Assembly (NCBI GenBank): GCA_016218725.1
Contig: JACRDB010000065.1
Location: forward strand, 32,508 to 96,507
Direction of reading: 5' to 3'
Length of the DNA stretch: 64,000 bases
Origin: Deltaproteobacteria bacterium
GTDB taxonomy: Bacteria; Myxococcota_A; Polyangia; Polyangiales; Ga0077539
Below are positions 1 to 8,229 of the stretch, in pieces. A program made the position numbers and the translations under genes. Under the pieces are notes generated by a model. The model did not search any database, was not told the origin of the DNA, and saw nothing but the letters and a program-made list of their open reading frames with translations. How positions within the stretch are numbered: the first letter of the stretch is position 1; each line of letters starts with the position of its first letter.

Positions 1-300
1 GCTGTCCAGTTGCAGGCCGAATCCGAAGAGCGCGCCGTCGGCTCATTCACCCCACCACTCCACGCGATCACCCTCCCATTCGGATACCGGATTCCACCCG
101 TCGGCGCCGGGTGACCCGCCCCCCAGAAGCTCCGGAAGCGCGCCACCGTCACCTCGTGGGTATCCAGGCAGTACGCGCTCAGCCTCACCCTCACCCGAGG
201 ATGGCCATCGAACTCTCCAGCGTTCGCGGCACCGATGTCAGTCCCAAGCCAGAACCCCTCCTCGGGCGGCTGAAGCAGCGCCATCCCCGGTGGGCACGAC
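1..300. repeat. Paralogous DNA copy of 4301-4600
   Basis: Bases 1-300 and 4301-4600 line up collinearly without gaps at roughly 85-90 percent identity by eye. Both encode the same part of a SUMF1 fold on the minus strand. This marks a local duplication within the SUMF1 gene cluster. Confidence 0.85.
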
Positions 301-452
301 AGCACAGGCGCAGTCGGCACCAGCGCGTAGCGTCCTCGCGCCTGCTCGGGCAGGACGACCCGCCGCGTGCGACCGGGCTGCGTCGAGGCGCATCCCGACA
401 CCAGAAGCGCAAGGACGCCGAAGCGGAAGTGTTCGAAGCTGCTTGCCCTCAT
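1..452 (-). CDS. SUMF1-fold lipoprotein, 3' end beyond the left edge
   Basis: The gene reads leftwards from ATG at 452 and is open at base 1, so its C-terminus lies outside the window. The start follows a good ribosome site (AAGGAG at about 459-468). The first 21 residues form a lipoprotein signal ending in the lipobox LVSGC. From about residue 50 the sequence is the N-terminal half of a SUMF1 (FGE-sulfatase) fold: CPPGMALLQPP, a GTDIG turn, and YCLDTHEVTVARF. The DNA of 1-300 aligns without gaps to 4301-4600, inside the caspase-SUMF1 gene, so the two are recent paralogues; unlike that gene, this one has no caspase domain before the fold. An extracytoplasmic, ligand- or partner-binding role is inferred; the catalytic end cannot be judged here. 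Confidence 0.85.
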   Translation of the reverse strand, partial: MRASSFEHFRFGVLALLVSGCASTQPGRTRRVVLPEQARGRYALVPTAPVLSCPPGMALLQPPEEGFWLGTDIGAANAGEFDGHPRVRVRLSAYCLDTHEVTVARFRSFWGAGHPAPTGGIRYPNGRVIAWSGGVNEPTARSSDSACNWT

Positions 453-687
453 CTCGCCGCTCCTTCGCGTTCATTCATCAGGCTATCAGGATCCAGCGCG
501 CTCACGCAACCACCGGACCGGACTCCAGCGGTCTCGTCGGCGAGCGCGCGTCTATGGCGGCACCCGCTGAGCCCCGAAACGTACGGGCACCAGCACCGAC
601 CGACGTCTGCTATAAGGCGGACCACCCCGGATGGGGCGGAGTGTCGCGGCAGGGTGGTCAACGGGGTGCTCTCCGTGGGCCATGGCC

Positions 688-1551
688 CTACGGCTCCTGA
701 CGGAAGGTGAGGGCCCAGGCCGCCACGCCCTCGGGGTCCGCGTCCATGATCAGGTGACGCTGCAGGTTGCGCGTCCCCAGTCCGCGAGGGCGAAAACCCT
801 CCACGGGCTGTGACGCCGGAACCGTCGCGACCTCCGTCGACACAGGCGCCGCGGGCGTCACTGGAGCCGCTGGAGCCGCGGCCTGGGGCCTTGTACGGGG
901 CCGAGCGCGACCGTGCGCCACCGTCGGCCGTTCGGGCGTTGGCGTAGGAGGCGCGGCAGGTGTCACCGCGGGAGGCCGCGCCGCGGACGTCGGCGGGACA
1001 AAGACGCCGACGGGCGTGCAGCTCCCGGTGTCAGGCCCCGCGGGCGCGTCGCGCGCGGTGCGCAGCGAGCGGAAGAGCGCCGGGTCCGCCTCGTCCAGGC
1101 GATGCTCCGAGGCGATCACCCGGAGGTGCTCGACCCCGACGGGTGGCACCGGCCGGAGGAACCCGCGGGAGGGCACCCGGAGTTGCTGCCCCGCCGCCAC
1201 CAGAACGCCCTCGGCGAGGTCGCCCTCGCGCGGGTAGAGCAGCTCGTGCTTCCCCTGCGCGTCCACGGTGAGCAGGTACACCCTCGCGGCCCTGTTCACG
1301 GTCACCTCGGCTGAGAGCGGGTCGCAGGTGCGGACCTCGGCCCCTTCGGCGAGGGCGACTGCCTCTCCGGAGCGATGGTTCTGAAGGCGCACCGTCACCT
1401 GCAACCCACCAGAGGAGGGCGCCGTGGCTGGTGCCGGCGGCGCCGCGGACGCCGAGCCCTGGTCCAGCACAATGGAGCGCGACGTAGACGTCGTCGCACA
1501 CGCGACGAGCGCGCCCACAACCAACAACCTACGGACCGAGTGAACTCCCAT
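688..1551 (-). CDS. DUF4384-type lipoprotein
   Basis: A 287-residue protein. ATG at 1551 is preceded by a strong AGGAGG (1559-1564). Residues 1-18 are a lipoprotein signal with the lipobox LVAC. Residues about 45-150 (LQVTVRLQNHRSGE, ARVYLLTVDAQGKHELLYP) match the DUF4384 pattern, a domain often found beside Ser/Thr kinases and caspase-like proteins in myxobacteria. A Pro/Ala-rich linker and a short conserved tail follow. It starts only 23 bp after the stop of the kinase-SUMF1 gene, so the two are probably one operon. A role as a surface partner of the kinase is inferred from position only. Confidence 0.75.
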   Translation of the reverse strand: MGVHSVRRLLVVGALVACATTSTSRSIVLDQGSASAAPPAPATAPSSGGLQVTVRLQNHRSGEAVALAEGAEVRTCDPLSAEVTVNRAARVYLLTVDAQGKHELLYPREGDLAEGVLVAAGQQLRVPSRGFLRPVPPVGVEHLRVIASEHRLDEADPALFRSLRTARDAPAGPDTGSCTPVGVFVPPTSAARPPAVTPAAPPTPTPERPTVAHGRARPRTRPQAAAPAAPVTPAAPVSTEVATVPASQPVEGFRPRGLGTRNLQRHLIMDADPEGVAAWALTFRQEP

Positions 1552-1574
1552 GATCTGCCTCCTGTGTAGTACCA

Positions 1575-3545
1575 TCAATGCACGTTGTATGCGCAGCGGA
1601 ACCCCACGTCCGGGAGCATGCCGTCCGCGCGGTAGGCGACCCGAGCGGAGCCACGCAGGGCGCTCGCGCCGAGGTGCCAGCTCCCGCCGCGCAGCACCCG
1701 GAGGTCGTCCGGCGCGTTGGCGGCGATGTACCGATCCGCGGTCCACTCGGACACCCTCCCGGCGAGGTCCTGCACCCCGTCGGGCGAGCAGTCTTGCAGG
1801 TCCGACGCCGCCGTCAGCGGTTGCGTGGAAGCACCACGGAGAAACACCACACCGTCGCTGCGGGGCGGCGCGTCGCCCCAGGGGTAGCGCCTCCCGGCGC
1901 TGCCGCGTGCGGCGTACTCCCACTCGGCCTCCGTCGGCAGGCGTCCTCCTCGGGCCGCGCAGTACGTGGCGGCGCCGTCCCAGGTGACCCTCACCACCGG
2001 GAGGCGCTCGAAGCCCGGGAGCACGCTCACGGCACCGCTCTGCGCCACCACGCCCCCGTAGCGGGCGAAGGGGCTGGAGGGATCGCGCACCGCGACCATC
2101 GCCCGTCCTTGCGCCACCAGCCGCGCCGGGAGTGGCCCGACGGCGGGCTCCAGCACCGGGCCCTGGCCGCGGAGCCAGGCCACGAAGGCCTCGTGGGTGA
2201 CCTCCCGGAGGTCCAGGCGGAAGTCCGCGACGGTGACCAGGCGCTCCGGCCGCTCGCGGGCGAAGATCTCGTCCGCGCAATTGGCGGCGTCGGGGTCTTG
2301 CGCGCGGCACTCGGCCTGGGCCTGGGTCACCTCCGTGGCGCTGCTGCCCATGGTGAAAGTGCCCCCACGGACGAGCGCTGTGGTCGCCGGGAACGCATCG
2401 CCGCAGCCCGCGAAATTGATGCCGAGCGCGCACCGATTGGAGCGCAGCACCAGGAGCGCCACCGCGGCGGCGGTCACGGCTCCCAGGCCCATCGCCCACC
2501 ACCGCCGCGAGGGGCGGGCGATCGGCGCGGTGTACGACGGTGGGGCCTCCGGCGGTGGCTCGGCCGCTGGCGCGGCCTCCAGGAGTACGGGCGGCGGGGC
2601 GGCCTCCGTGGGAGGGATAGGCGCTGGAGGGGGCTCTTCACTGCCGCGCTCCAGCGCCTCGCGCAGCTCCCTGGCCGACTGGAAGCGCGCGGCGGGGTCG
2701 AGCTGCAGCGCCTTGATGACGCACCTGGCAAACCATGTGGGAACGTCGGAGTTGTATACGCGAGCGTCGCGCTCGATCTGACCGAGGCTCACACGGACCA
2801 TGACCGCCCCGCGGGCTCCGTCGGCGACGTAGCGGCCCGTGAGGAGTCGGAAGAGGGTCGCGCCCACGCTGTAGAGGTCGCCCCGAGCGTCCACGAGCCC
2901 AGCGTCCCGGAGCTGCTCAGGCGGCATGAACTGGGGCGTCCCGAGGACCTCCCCGAGGGCCGTCAGGGGCGGCGCGGCGAGCACCTGGGCGATGCCGAAG
3001 TCAATCACCACCACGTGCTCCCGCCCCGCCGCGTCGGTCACGACCAGGAGGTTGTCGGGCTTCAGGTCGCGGTGCACCATCTCGGCGTGGAGGGCCTCCA
3101 GGGTCTCCAGGAGGTCCACGGTGTAGCCCCGGAGGCGCTCGATCCAGGCGGCGGCGGGTTCGTCTGGTGCCCGCAGGCCGCGCGTTGTCAGCGGCGCGCC
3201 CCTCGCAATTTGCATCACGAAGAAGAGCTCCGGATCATCGTCCTGGCTCTGATCCAGCACGGACAGGGTGCCCGACCCCGTGCGACGGGTGAGGTACTCA
3301 GCCTCGCGCCGGAAGCGCGCGACCATGGTGGGCCTTCGGCGGTGCACCCTGTGCAGAACCTTCACGGCACGTCGAGCGTTCTCGAAATGTCGGTCCTCGG
3401 CCTCGAAGACGGCGCCCATGCCCCCTGCGCCGAGCAGCCTGACGAGTTTGTACCGCCCGGCGAGGATCGTGTCGAGGTACGACTGCCAGGGTCCCTCGGC
3501 GTCCTGGGTGGGTTCTTCGTCGGGCTCCTGCGGTGTGTCCTCCAC
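1575..3545 (-). CDS. Membrane Ser/Thr protein kinase with extracytoplasmic SUMF1 domain
   Basis: A 656-residue protein. I chose GTG at 3545 because AGGGAGG sits 6-7 bases upstream; in-frame ATGs at 3656 and 3626 lack such a site. The N-terminal Hanks-type kinase has all key elements: Gly loop LLGAGGMGAVFEAED, catalytic Lys62, HRDLKPDN (about 158-165), DFG (182-184) and the activation segment GTPQFMPPEQ. After a Pro/Ala-rich linker, one membrane segment (about 349-368) precedes a SUMF1 fold to the C-terminus (GGTFTMGSS, RLPTEAEWEYAARG, RGGSW, GFRC). The RGGSW region has none of the cysteines used by true formylglycine-generating enzyme, so the outer domain is probably a sensor. It should phosphorylate cytoplasmic targets in response to an external signal. 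Confidence 0.9.
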   Translation of the reverse strand: MEDTPQEPDEEPTQDAEGPWQSYLDTILAGRYKLVRLLGAGGMGAVFEAEDRHFENARRAVKVLHRVHRRRPTMVARFRREAEYLTRRTGSGTLSVLDQSQDDDPELFFVMQIARGAPLTTRGLRAPDEPAAAWIERLRGYTVDLLETLEALHAEMVHRDLKPDNLLVVTDAAGREHVVVIDFGIAQVLAAPPLTALGEVLGTPQFMPPEQLRDAGLVDARGDLYSVGATLFRLLTGRYVADGARGAVMVRVSLGQIERDARVYNSDVPTWFARCVIKALQLDPAARFQSARELREALERGSEEPPPAPIPPTEAAPPPVLLEAAPAAEPPPEAPPSYTAPIARPSRRWWAMGLGAVTAAAVALLVLRSNRCALGINFAGCGDAFPATTALVRGGTFTMGSSATEVTQAQAECRAQDPDAANCADEIFARERPERLVTVADFRLDLREVTHEAFVAWLRGQGPVLEPAVGPLPARLVAQGRAMVAVRDPSSPFARYGGVVAQSGAVSVLPGFERLPVVRVTWDGAATYCAARGGRLPTEAEWEYAARGSAGRRYPWGDAPPRSDGVVFLRGASTQPLTAASDLQDCSPDGVQDLAGRVSEWTADRYIAANAPDDLRVLRGGSWHLGASALRGSARVAYRADGMLPDVGFRCAYNVH

Positions 3546-3774
3546 GCGCAACCTCCCTGAACGGACCTCGGTGACGCTACCGGAGGTCACCCCTCGGGGC
3601 AACGGCGAGTGTTCCTGGGCGAGCATGACTCGCGGTGACAGCAACTGCGGTGCCAACGGGCTCCGACGACCTCACCAGAACCGACCCGTACCTACGCGCG
3701 GGACCACGCTACTGCCTGCCATCCGCTCCCCTCTCACCACTTCTCAAATCGCAAGCCAAAGAGGGATGAAGAGT

Positions 3775-5604
3775 TCATGGGTTGACAGAATTCGTCGGGG
3801 GACGGGCGCAGCGCAAACCGACAACGAAGTTCCCGCTCGACGGCGCGCGTCCGAAGCGCGCAGCGGCGCGGAGCCCGGCGGCGGCGGAGTTGTACCAGCC
3901 ACCACCACGGAGCACGCGCGCCTGAAAATCGTCAGAGTAGATCACCGGATCCAAGGTAGGTGCGGCTCCCGCTGGCACGACAAATGCCTGGTATGCCGAC
4001 TGCCGATCCAACCACCCATCGGCCACCCACTCCCATACGTTGCCAGCGAGGTCATATACACCGTTCAGTGTTGGTGGAAATAAGCCCGAGAGGCAAGTGC
4101 CACTGATCCTGCGGTTCCAGCACACTCGTTGGGTACCTGGCGCCTCTTGTCCCCACGGGAAGGACCTCTCGTCACTCCCTCGCGCTGCAAATTCCCACTC
4201 CGCCTCGGTCGGAAGTCGTCCACCTCCAGCCGCGCAAAAACCTTGGGCCGTCCACCAGTCCACACAATTGATCGGATGATCCTCACGATCACCAGCCGTC
4301 GCTGTCCAGTTGCAGATCGAGTCCGCGGAGCGCGCAACCGGCTCACTCACTGCGCCACTCCACGCGATCACCGCCCCGTTCGGATACCGGATTCCAGCCG
4401 TCGGCGCCGGGTGCCCAGCGCTCCAGAAGCCCCGGAAGCGCGCCACCGTAACCTCGTGGGTGTCCAGGCAATACGGGCTCAGCCGCACCCTCACCCGAGG
4501 ATGTCCATCGTACTCGCCAGCGTTCGCCGCACCGATGTCAGTCCCAAGCAAGAACCCTCCTGCGGGCGGTTGAAGCAACGCCATCCCAGGCGGACACGAC
4601 GGCGCCACGGCGCCAGCGGGCTGGTTCAGTAAGGTCAAGGGCGCGACCGCGGAGTGCGTCAACACCGCCGTGGACGGCGCCGGTCCGGTCCGCGGCACCT
4701 CCGTCGGCACCCTCCCGGTGAGCACCACGCGCCCCCTCAGCCGAGACTCCCGCGTCGGGTCCTGCTGCTCGCCCGTCGCCCGGGACACCTCCCCGGCCAC
4801 TTCATCGAGGATCTCTCCCACGGACACCGGCTCCGCGAGGTGCGCCAGCAGCGCCGCCGCAAAGGGGCTATGGTCCCCGGTCCCGTCGTCCGCCGTGCTC
4901 CCAGGCTGCGCCGCGAACGCCACGAAGCTCCCCGCCCGACGCGTCATGTCCACCGGCGCCAACCCCCTCCCCACTCCGTTGGCCGCGCGAGGGTTCCGAA
5001 GCGCCCGGTCTGCCCAGGGGTTGTTGCGACACGCGTCAAACAAGAACACGCTCGCCGTCGCCCGGCGGTTCACCCCAGCGATGAAGTCCTCCAGCAGAAC
5101 CGCCTCCCGCGTCAGGTGCTCCACCAGCGAATCGCTCGCGCCATAGCTCGTGCGGAAGCTGCTCGGAAGCAGGTAGTTCGTCTGACCAACTCCCACCCCG
5201 TGGCCCGAGTAGTACACCACCGCGAGGTCCCCGTCCCGGAGGCTCCCGGTGAACGCCGCGAGCTGGCTCCCGAGCTCCTCCCGGTTCGGGTTCCGGTGCA
5301 GCGACACCGCGAACCCCAGCTCCTCCAGCTTCCCGGCGATCGCCTCCGCATCCGCCACCGCGTTCCGGAGCATGTTCACGTTGTCGTACCGGTTGATCCC
5401 AACCACCAGCGCCACCCGCCGCTGGAACACAACCCCTTGCGGCGCCGTGCTCCCCGCGCTCTCAGGGTCCATCACGACCCGACGCTCGCCACCGGACGAT
5501 GTGCTGGCGACCCTCGGAGTTTCGGGCTCCCCGGCGGCCCGGTCACAGCCCACGACGGTCCACGCCGCACCGCTGCCGACCCAAAGGTACCTGGTTGACC
5601 TCAC
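3775..5604 (-). CDS. Caspase-like peptidase fused to SUMF1 domain, lipoprotein
   Basis: A 609-residue protein. GTG at 5604 is favoured: it follows AAGGAGCGGCGCC, the same layout as the paralogue at 452, and opens a lipoprotein signal with the lipobox VVGC (Cys20). Residues about 63-300 form a caspase/metacaspase (peptidase C14) fold with both catalytic parts: His135 in YYSGHGVG and Cys192 in LFDACRNNPW. Residues about 345-600 form a SUMF1 fold (GGFLLGTDIG, RLPTEAEWEFAARG, GNVWEWVADG, RGGGW). That fold lacks formylglycine-generating cysteines, so it is probably a binding module for the peptidase. Pairing of these two domains is common in large-genome bacteria and is thought to be regulatory. 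The substrate is unknown. Confidence 0.88.
   Translation of the reverse strand: MRSTRYLWVGSGAAWTVVGCDRAAGEPETPRVASTSSGGERRVVMDPESAGSTAPQGVVFQRRVALVVGINRYDNVNMLRNAVADAEAIAGKLEELGFAVSLHRNPNREELGSQLAAFTGSLRDGDLAVVYYSGHGVGVGQTNYLLPSSFRTSYGASDSLVEHLTREAVLLEDFIAGVNRRATASVFLFDACRNNPWADRALRNPRAANGVGRGLAPVDMTRRAGSFVAFAAQPGSTADDGTGDHSPFAAALLAHLAEPVSVGEILDEVAGEVSRATGEQQDPTRESRLRGRVVLTGRVPTEVPRTGPAPSTAVLTHSAVAPLTLLNQPAGAVAPSCPPGMALLQPPAGGFLLGTDIGAANAGEYDGHPRVRVRLSPYCLDTHEVTVARFRGFWSAGHPAPTAGIRYPNGAVIAWSGAVSEPVARSADSICNWTATAGDREDHPINCVDWWTAQGFCAAGGGRLPTEAEWEFAARGSDERSFPWGQEAPGTQRVCWNRRISGTCLSGLFPPTLNGVYDLAGNVWEWVADGWLDRQSAYQAFVVPAGAAPTLDPVIYSDDFQARVLRGGGWYNSAAAGLRAAARFGRAPSSGNFVVGLRCARPPTNSVNP
4301..4600. 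repeat. Paralogous DNA copy of 1-300
   Basis: Collinear with bases 1-300 and part of the caspase-SUMF1 gene. See the entry at 1-300. Confidence 0.85.
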
Positions 5605-5964
5605 GGCGCCGCTCCTTCCCGTGCGCGCGATGGTAGCAAAGCATCCGGAGGCCACACAACCGCGCGCCCGCACCTCCTGCAGGATCGGCGCCAGCGGGCG
5701 TCAGACGCTGGGGATGGCCAGGAGCATCTCTGCCGGGTCACCGCGGCGACCATGCCCAGCCCTTCGCTGAGCCTCTCGGGATCCGTGCAATGAGGCAGCG
5801 CGCGGGATGCGCGCCCGCTCGGTCCAGTATCCTCGCACCACGGACGGGTTGCGTCGACGCAACGTCGAAGTGCGTGCACGCATCGCAGCGTCCGATGCCT
5901 TGGAACGCCCCCGCGGCAGCTCTCACCTATGGAGGCGAGCGCCGCACTCCACCCTGACCCCACC
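5605..5964. other. Intergenic stretch without a recognisable gene
   Basis: About 360 bases lie between the caspase-SUMF1 start and the stop of the FHA activator gene. Short open frames occur on both strands but none has a ribosome site together with a plausible protein. It presumably holds the promoter of the caspase-SUMF1 gene and a terminator of the activator gene, but I see no clear hairpin or -35/-10 pair. Confidence 0.5.
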
Positions 5965-7263
5965 TCACTCCCGCGAGGACCGCAGCCCATGGCGCTGGAG
6001 CGTGCGCCAGAGCGTCGAGCGGTTGATCCCCGCCCGCTTCGCCGCGGCGCTCACGCTACCGCCCACACCCTCCAACAATCGCTCAAACCACCCGCGCTCA
6101 AAGCGCCTCTGAGCCTCCTCCCAGGTCTCGTCCTCTGGGCCTCCCAACGCTCCCACACTACCCGACATCGGAGGCGTGTCCAGGAGGAGGTAGTGCTCCA
6201 GTGCGTTGCGCAGTTCCCTCACGTTTCCGGGCCAGTGCCCCCGGCCGAGCGCGTCGAGGAGCTCTCTCGTCACCCTCGGGACCGTCGGGACGCCCTGGGC
6301 GCGCGCGAGCTCCTCCAGGAGCGCGGGCACCAGCAGCTCCAGGTCCCCGAGGCGCTCCCGCAGCGGCGGCATGGTCACCGGGATCACCGCCAGGCGGAAA
6401 TACAGGTCCTCGCGGAAGCGCTCGCGGTTTACGTCGCTCCGGAGGTCGCGCCTGGTCGCCGCGAGGACGCGCACGTCCACCCTGCGGTACGCGCTCGCGC
6501 CCATGCGACGCACCTCCCGCGCCTCCAGCGCGCGCAGGAGCTTTGGCTGTAGCTCCAGGGGGAGCTCGCCCACCTCGTCGAGGAAGAGCGTCCCCCCGTC
6601 GGCCAGCTCGAAGCGCCCAGGGCGCGCGTGGTCCGCGCCGGTGAAGGCCCCCTTCTCGTGCCCGAAGAGCTCGCTCTCGGCCAGCGTGAGCGGCAAGGCC
6701 GCGCAATCCAGAACCTCGTAGGGCCGCCGCGCGCGAGGGCTCGCCGCGTGGATGGCCCGCGCCGCCAGCTCCTTGCCGGTGCCGCTCTCGCCGAGGAGGA
6801 GCACCGAGGCGTTGGTCTTCGCCACGCGCTCCAGCGTCGCGTACAGCCTGCACATGGGCTCGCTCGACCCGAGGAGAGGGCCGAAGCGCTCCCTCGGACG
6901 GAGCGTCACCGGCACCGTGGTCGCGCCGGGAGACACCCTCACCGTGGTCCCCCCGAGGGTCACCTCCGTGACGTCCGTCAGCGTCGCCTCTCGAACGAGC
7001 AGCGAGCCCACACGCGTCCCGTTGGTGCTGTCCAGGTCCCGCAGGATCACCCCGTCGCGGTGGACCCGGAGCTCACAATGGATGCGGCTCACCGTCGGGT
7101 CCGTCAGCCGTAGCCCCGCCGCGGAGCTCGTCCCCAGCGCCAGGCGGTCGGTCTCCGGGGCCGCGGTACGGGCGCCCGCGTCGGGCCCCGAGAGCACCTG
7201 CACCTGGAAGCATGTCACCGCGGCCGTCTCCGAGCCGCGCAGCGAGTTCGTTTCCGTCGCCAT
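5965..7263 (-). CDS. FHA-domain sigma-54-dependent transcriptional activator
   Basis: A 432-residue protein with three domains. Residues about 20-112 are an FHA phosphothreonine-binding domain (TVSRIHCEL at 57-65, DSTNGTRVG at 78-86). Residues about 130-360 are a sigma-54 AAA+ module with Walker A GESGTGKE (158-165), the sigma-54 loop GAFTGA (205-210) and Walker B GTLFLDE (224-230). The C-terminus (about 385-432) is a Fis-type helix-turn-helix ([19 protein letters not shown]). FHA input suggests control by a Ser/Thr kinase, and the kinase-SUMF1 gene 2.4 kb away is a candidate partner by inference. It probably activates sigma-54 promoters elsewhere. The ribosome site at this ATG is weak. It is divergent from the CPBP protease gene with only 26 bp between. 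Confidence 0.93.
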   Translation of the reverse strand: MATETNSLRGSETAAVTCFQVQVLSGPDAGARTAAPETDRLALGTSSAAGLRLTDPTVSRIHCELRVHRDGVILRDLDSTNGTRVGSLLVREATLTDVTEVTLGGTTVRVSPGATTVPVTLRPRERFGPLLGSSEPMCRLYATLERVAKTNASVLLLGESGTGKELAARAIHAASPRARRPYEVLDCAALPLTLAESELFGHEKGAFTGADHARPGRFELADGGTLFLDEVGELPLELQPKLLRALEAREVRRMGASAYRRVDVRVLAATRRDLRSDVNRERFREDLYFRLAVIPVTMPPLRERLGDLELLVPALLEELARAQGVPTVPRVTRELLDALGRGHWPGNVRELRNALEHYLLLDTPPMSGSVGALGGPEDETWEEAQRRFERGWFERLLEGVGGSVSAAAKRAGINRSTLWRTLQRHGLRSSRE

Positions 7264-7289
7264 GGACCTGAGGGTACACTCCTTTTCTT

Positions 7290-8096
7290 GTGACAGACCC
7301 TCGCGCGGCGGGCAGCGCCATGGCCCTCTTCTTCGCGCTGGCCTGCGCGATCACCTGGGCGCTCGACGCGCCCTTTGTGTACTACTGCCTTCGTCACCAG
7401 GAGACCCCCGGCGGCCTCCTGGCACTGGTCGGCCTCGGCGCCTTTGGCCCCACCCTCGCCGCGTACCTCCTCGCGCGCCGCCGAGGCACCCTCCGCGAAA
7501 CCTTCGGCCGCTGGCGCCCCACGAGCTGGGCCTGGGTCCTGGTCGGCCTCGGCACCCCGGCCGCGCTCCACCTCGTGGCGAACGTGCTGGAGGTCGCCCT
7601 CGGGGGAGCGCCCTCGCAGTGGTTCTACCCGCCCAACTCACGCGAGGCCATCGCCGCGCTGGTGTTCTTCTCCATCGGTGAGGAGTTCGGCTGGCGGGGC
7701 TTCGCGCAGCCTCTGGCCGTCGAGCGCATCGGGCCGGTGGGGGGCTCGCTCCTCGTCGGCGCCGTCTGGGGCTTGTGGCACCTCGGGATGTCCTTCACCC
7801 CCGCCGGCGGCCTCCCGGACCCGGCGGTGTTCCTCCCGGGCGTGCTGGAGCTCACCCTCTACGCGGTGGTCTTCGGGCTCCTCTTCGAGCGCTCCGGGCG
7901 CAGCATGGCCGTCGCCATCGCGCTCCACGCAGGGGGGCACCTGGACAACACCAGCCACGCACCGATTACCGAGCTGCGCCTCCGGGCGCTGCGCCTCGCG
8001 GTGGTGGCGGCCGCCGCCATCGTCGCCGCGGCGCTCCTGAGGCGCGACGCGCGCGGTGGCGCCCCGGCGCCCGATGCAGGCCACAAGCACGAGTAG
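7290..8096 (+). CDS. CPBP-family intramembrane metalloprotease
   Basis: A 268-residue polytopic membrane protein. The CPBP (Abi, Rce1-like) signature is present: adjacent glutamates in [12 protein letters not shown] (Glu131-Glu132 with Arg136) and a His in WGLWHLG (His164), with a further HAGGH motif near residue 218. Several hydrophobic segments cover the rest. Members cut membrane or prenylated substrates or act in bacteriocin self-immunity; the substrate here is unknown. The start is uncertain: GTG at 7290 or ATG at 7320, neither with a strong ribosome site. The gene is divergent from the FHA activator, so one short region may serve both promoters. Confidence 0.85.
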   Translation: MTDPRAAGSAMALFFALACAITWALDAPFVYYCLRHQETPGGLLALVGLGAFGPTLAAYLLARRRGTLRETFGRWRPTSWAWVLVGLGTPAALHLVANVLEVALGGAPSQWFYPPNSREAIAALVFFSIGEEFGWRGFAQPLAVERIGPVGGSLLVGAVWGLWHLGMSFTPAGGLPDPAVFLPGVLELTLYAVVFGLLFERSGRSMAVAIALHAGGHLDNTSHAPITELRLRALRLAVVAAAAIVAAALLRRDARGGAPAPDAGHKHE

Positions 8097-8114
8097 CTCC
8101 AACGCGACGGCGCG

Positions 8115-8176
8115 CCGAGCGGGTTGTCGAAGGCGTCGCGCAGGCGCCGGTCGCCGCCGGACGCTCCGGCCCGCTC
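8115..8176. repeat. 62-bp direct repeat, left of RHS gene
   Basis: This segment matches 14033-14094 with two mismatches in 62 bases, in the same orientation. The right copy is coding, in the C-terminal part of the minus-strand subtilisin-PHP gene; here the same words lie in non-coding DNA upstream of the RHS gene. It is therefore a displaced fragment of that gene's 3' end. Confidence 0.9.
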
Positions 8177-8229
8177 GCCGCAACCCGGCCCCAGGTATAT
8201 CCTCCCGGTTTCAAAGAGATCCCACCACC

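Noticed and set aside
1552..2502. Long N-terminal extension of the DUF4384 lipoprotein frame
   Set aside because: It overlaps the kinase gene in another frame, while ATG at 1551 has AGGAGG and a lipoprotein signal.
1578..3560. 660-codon plus-strand frame opposite the kinase-SUMF1 gene
   Set aside because: It is a shadow frame in very GC-rich DNA; the minus strand carries all kinase and SUMF1 motifs.
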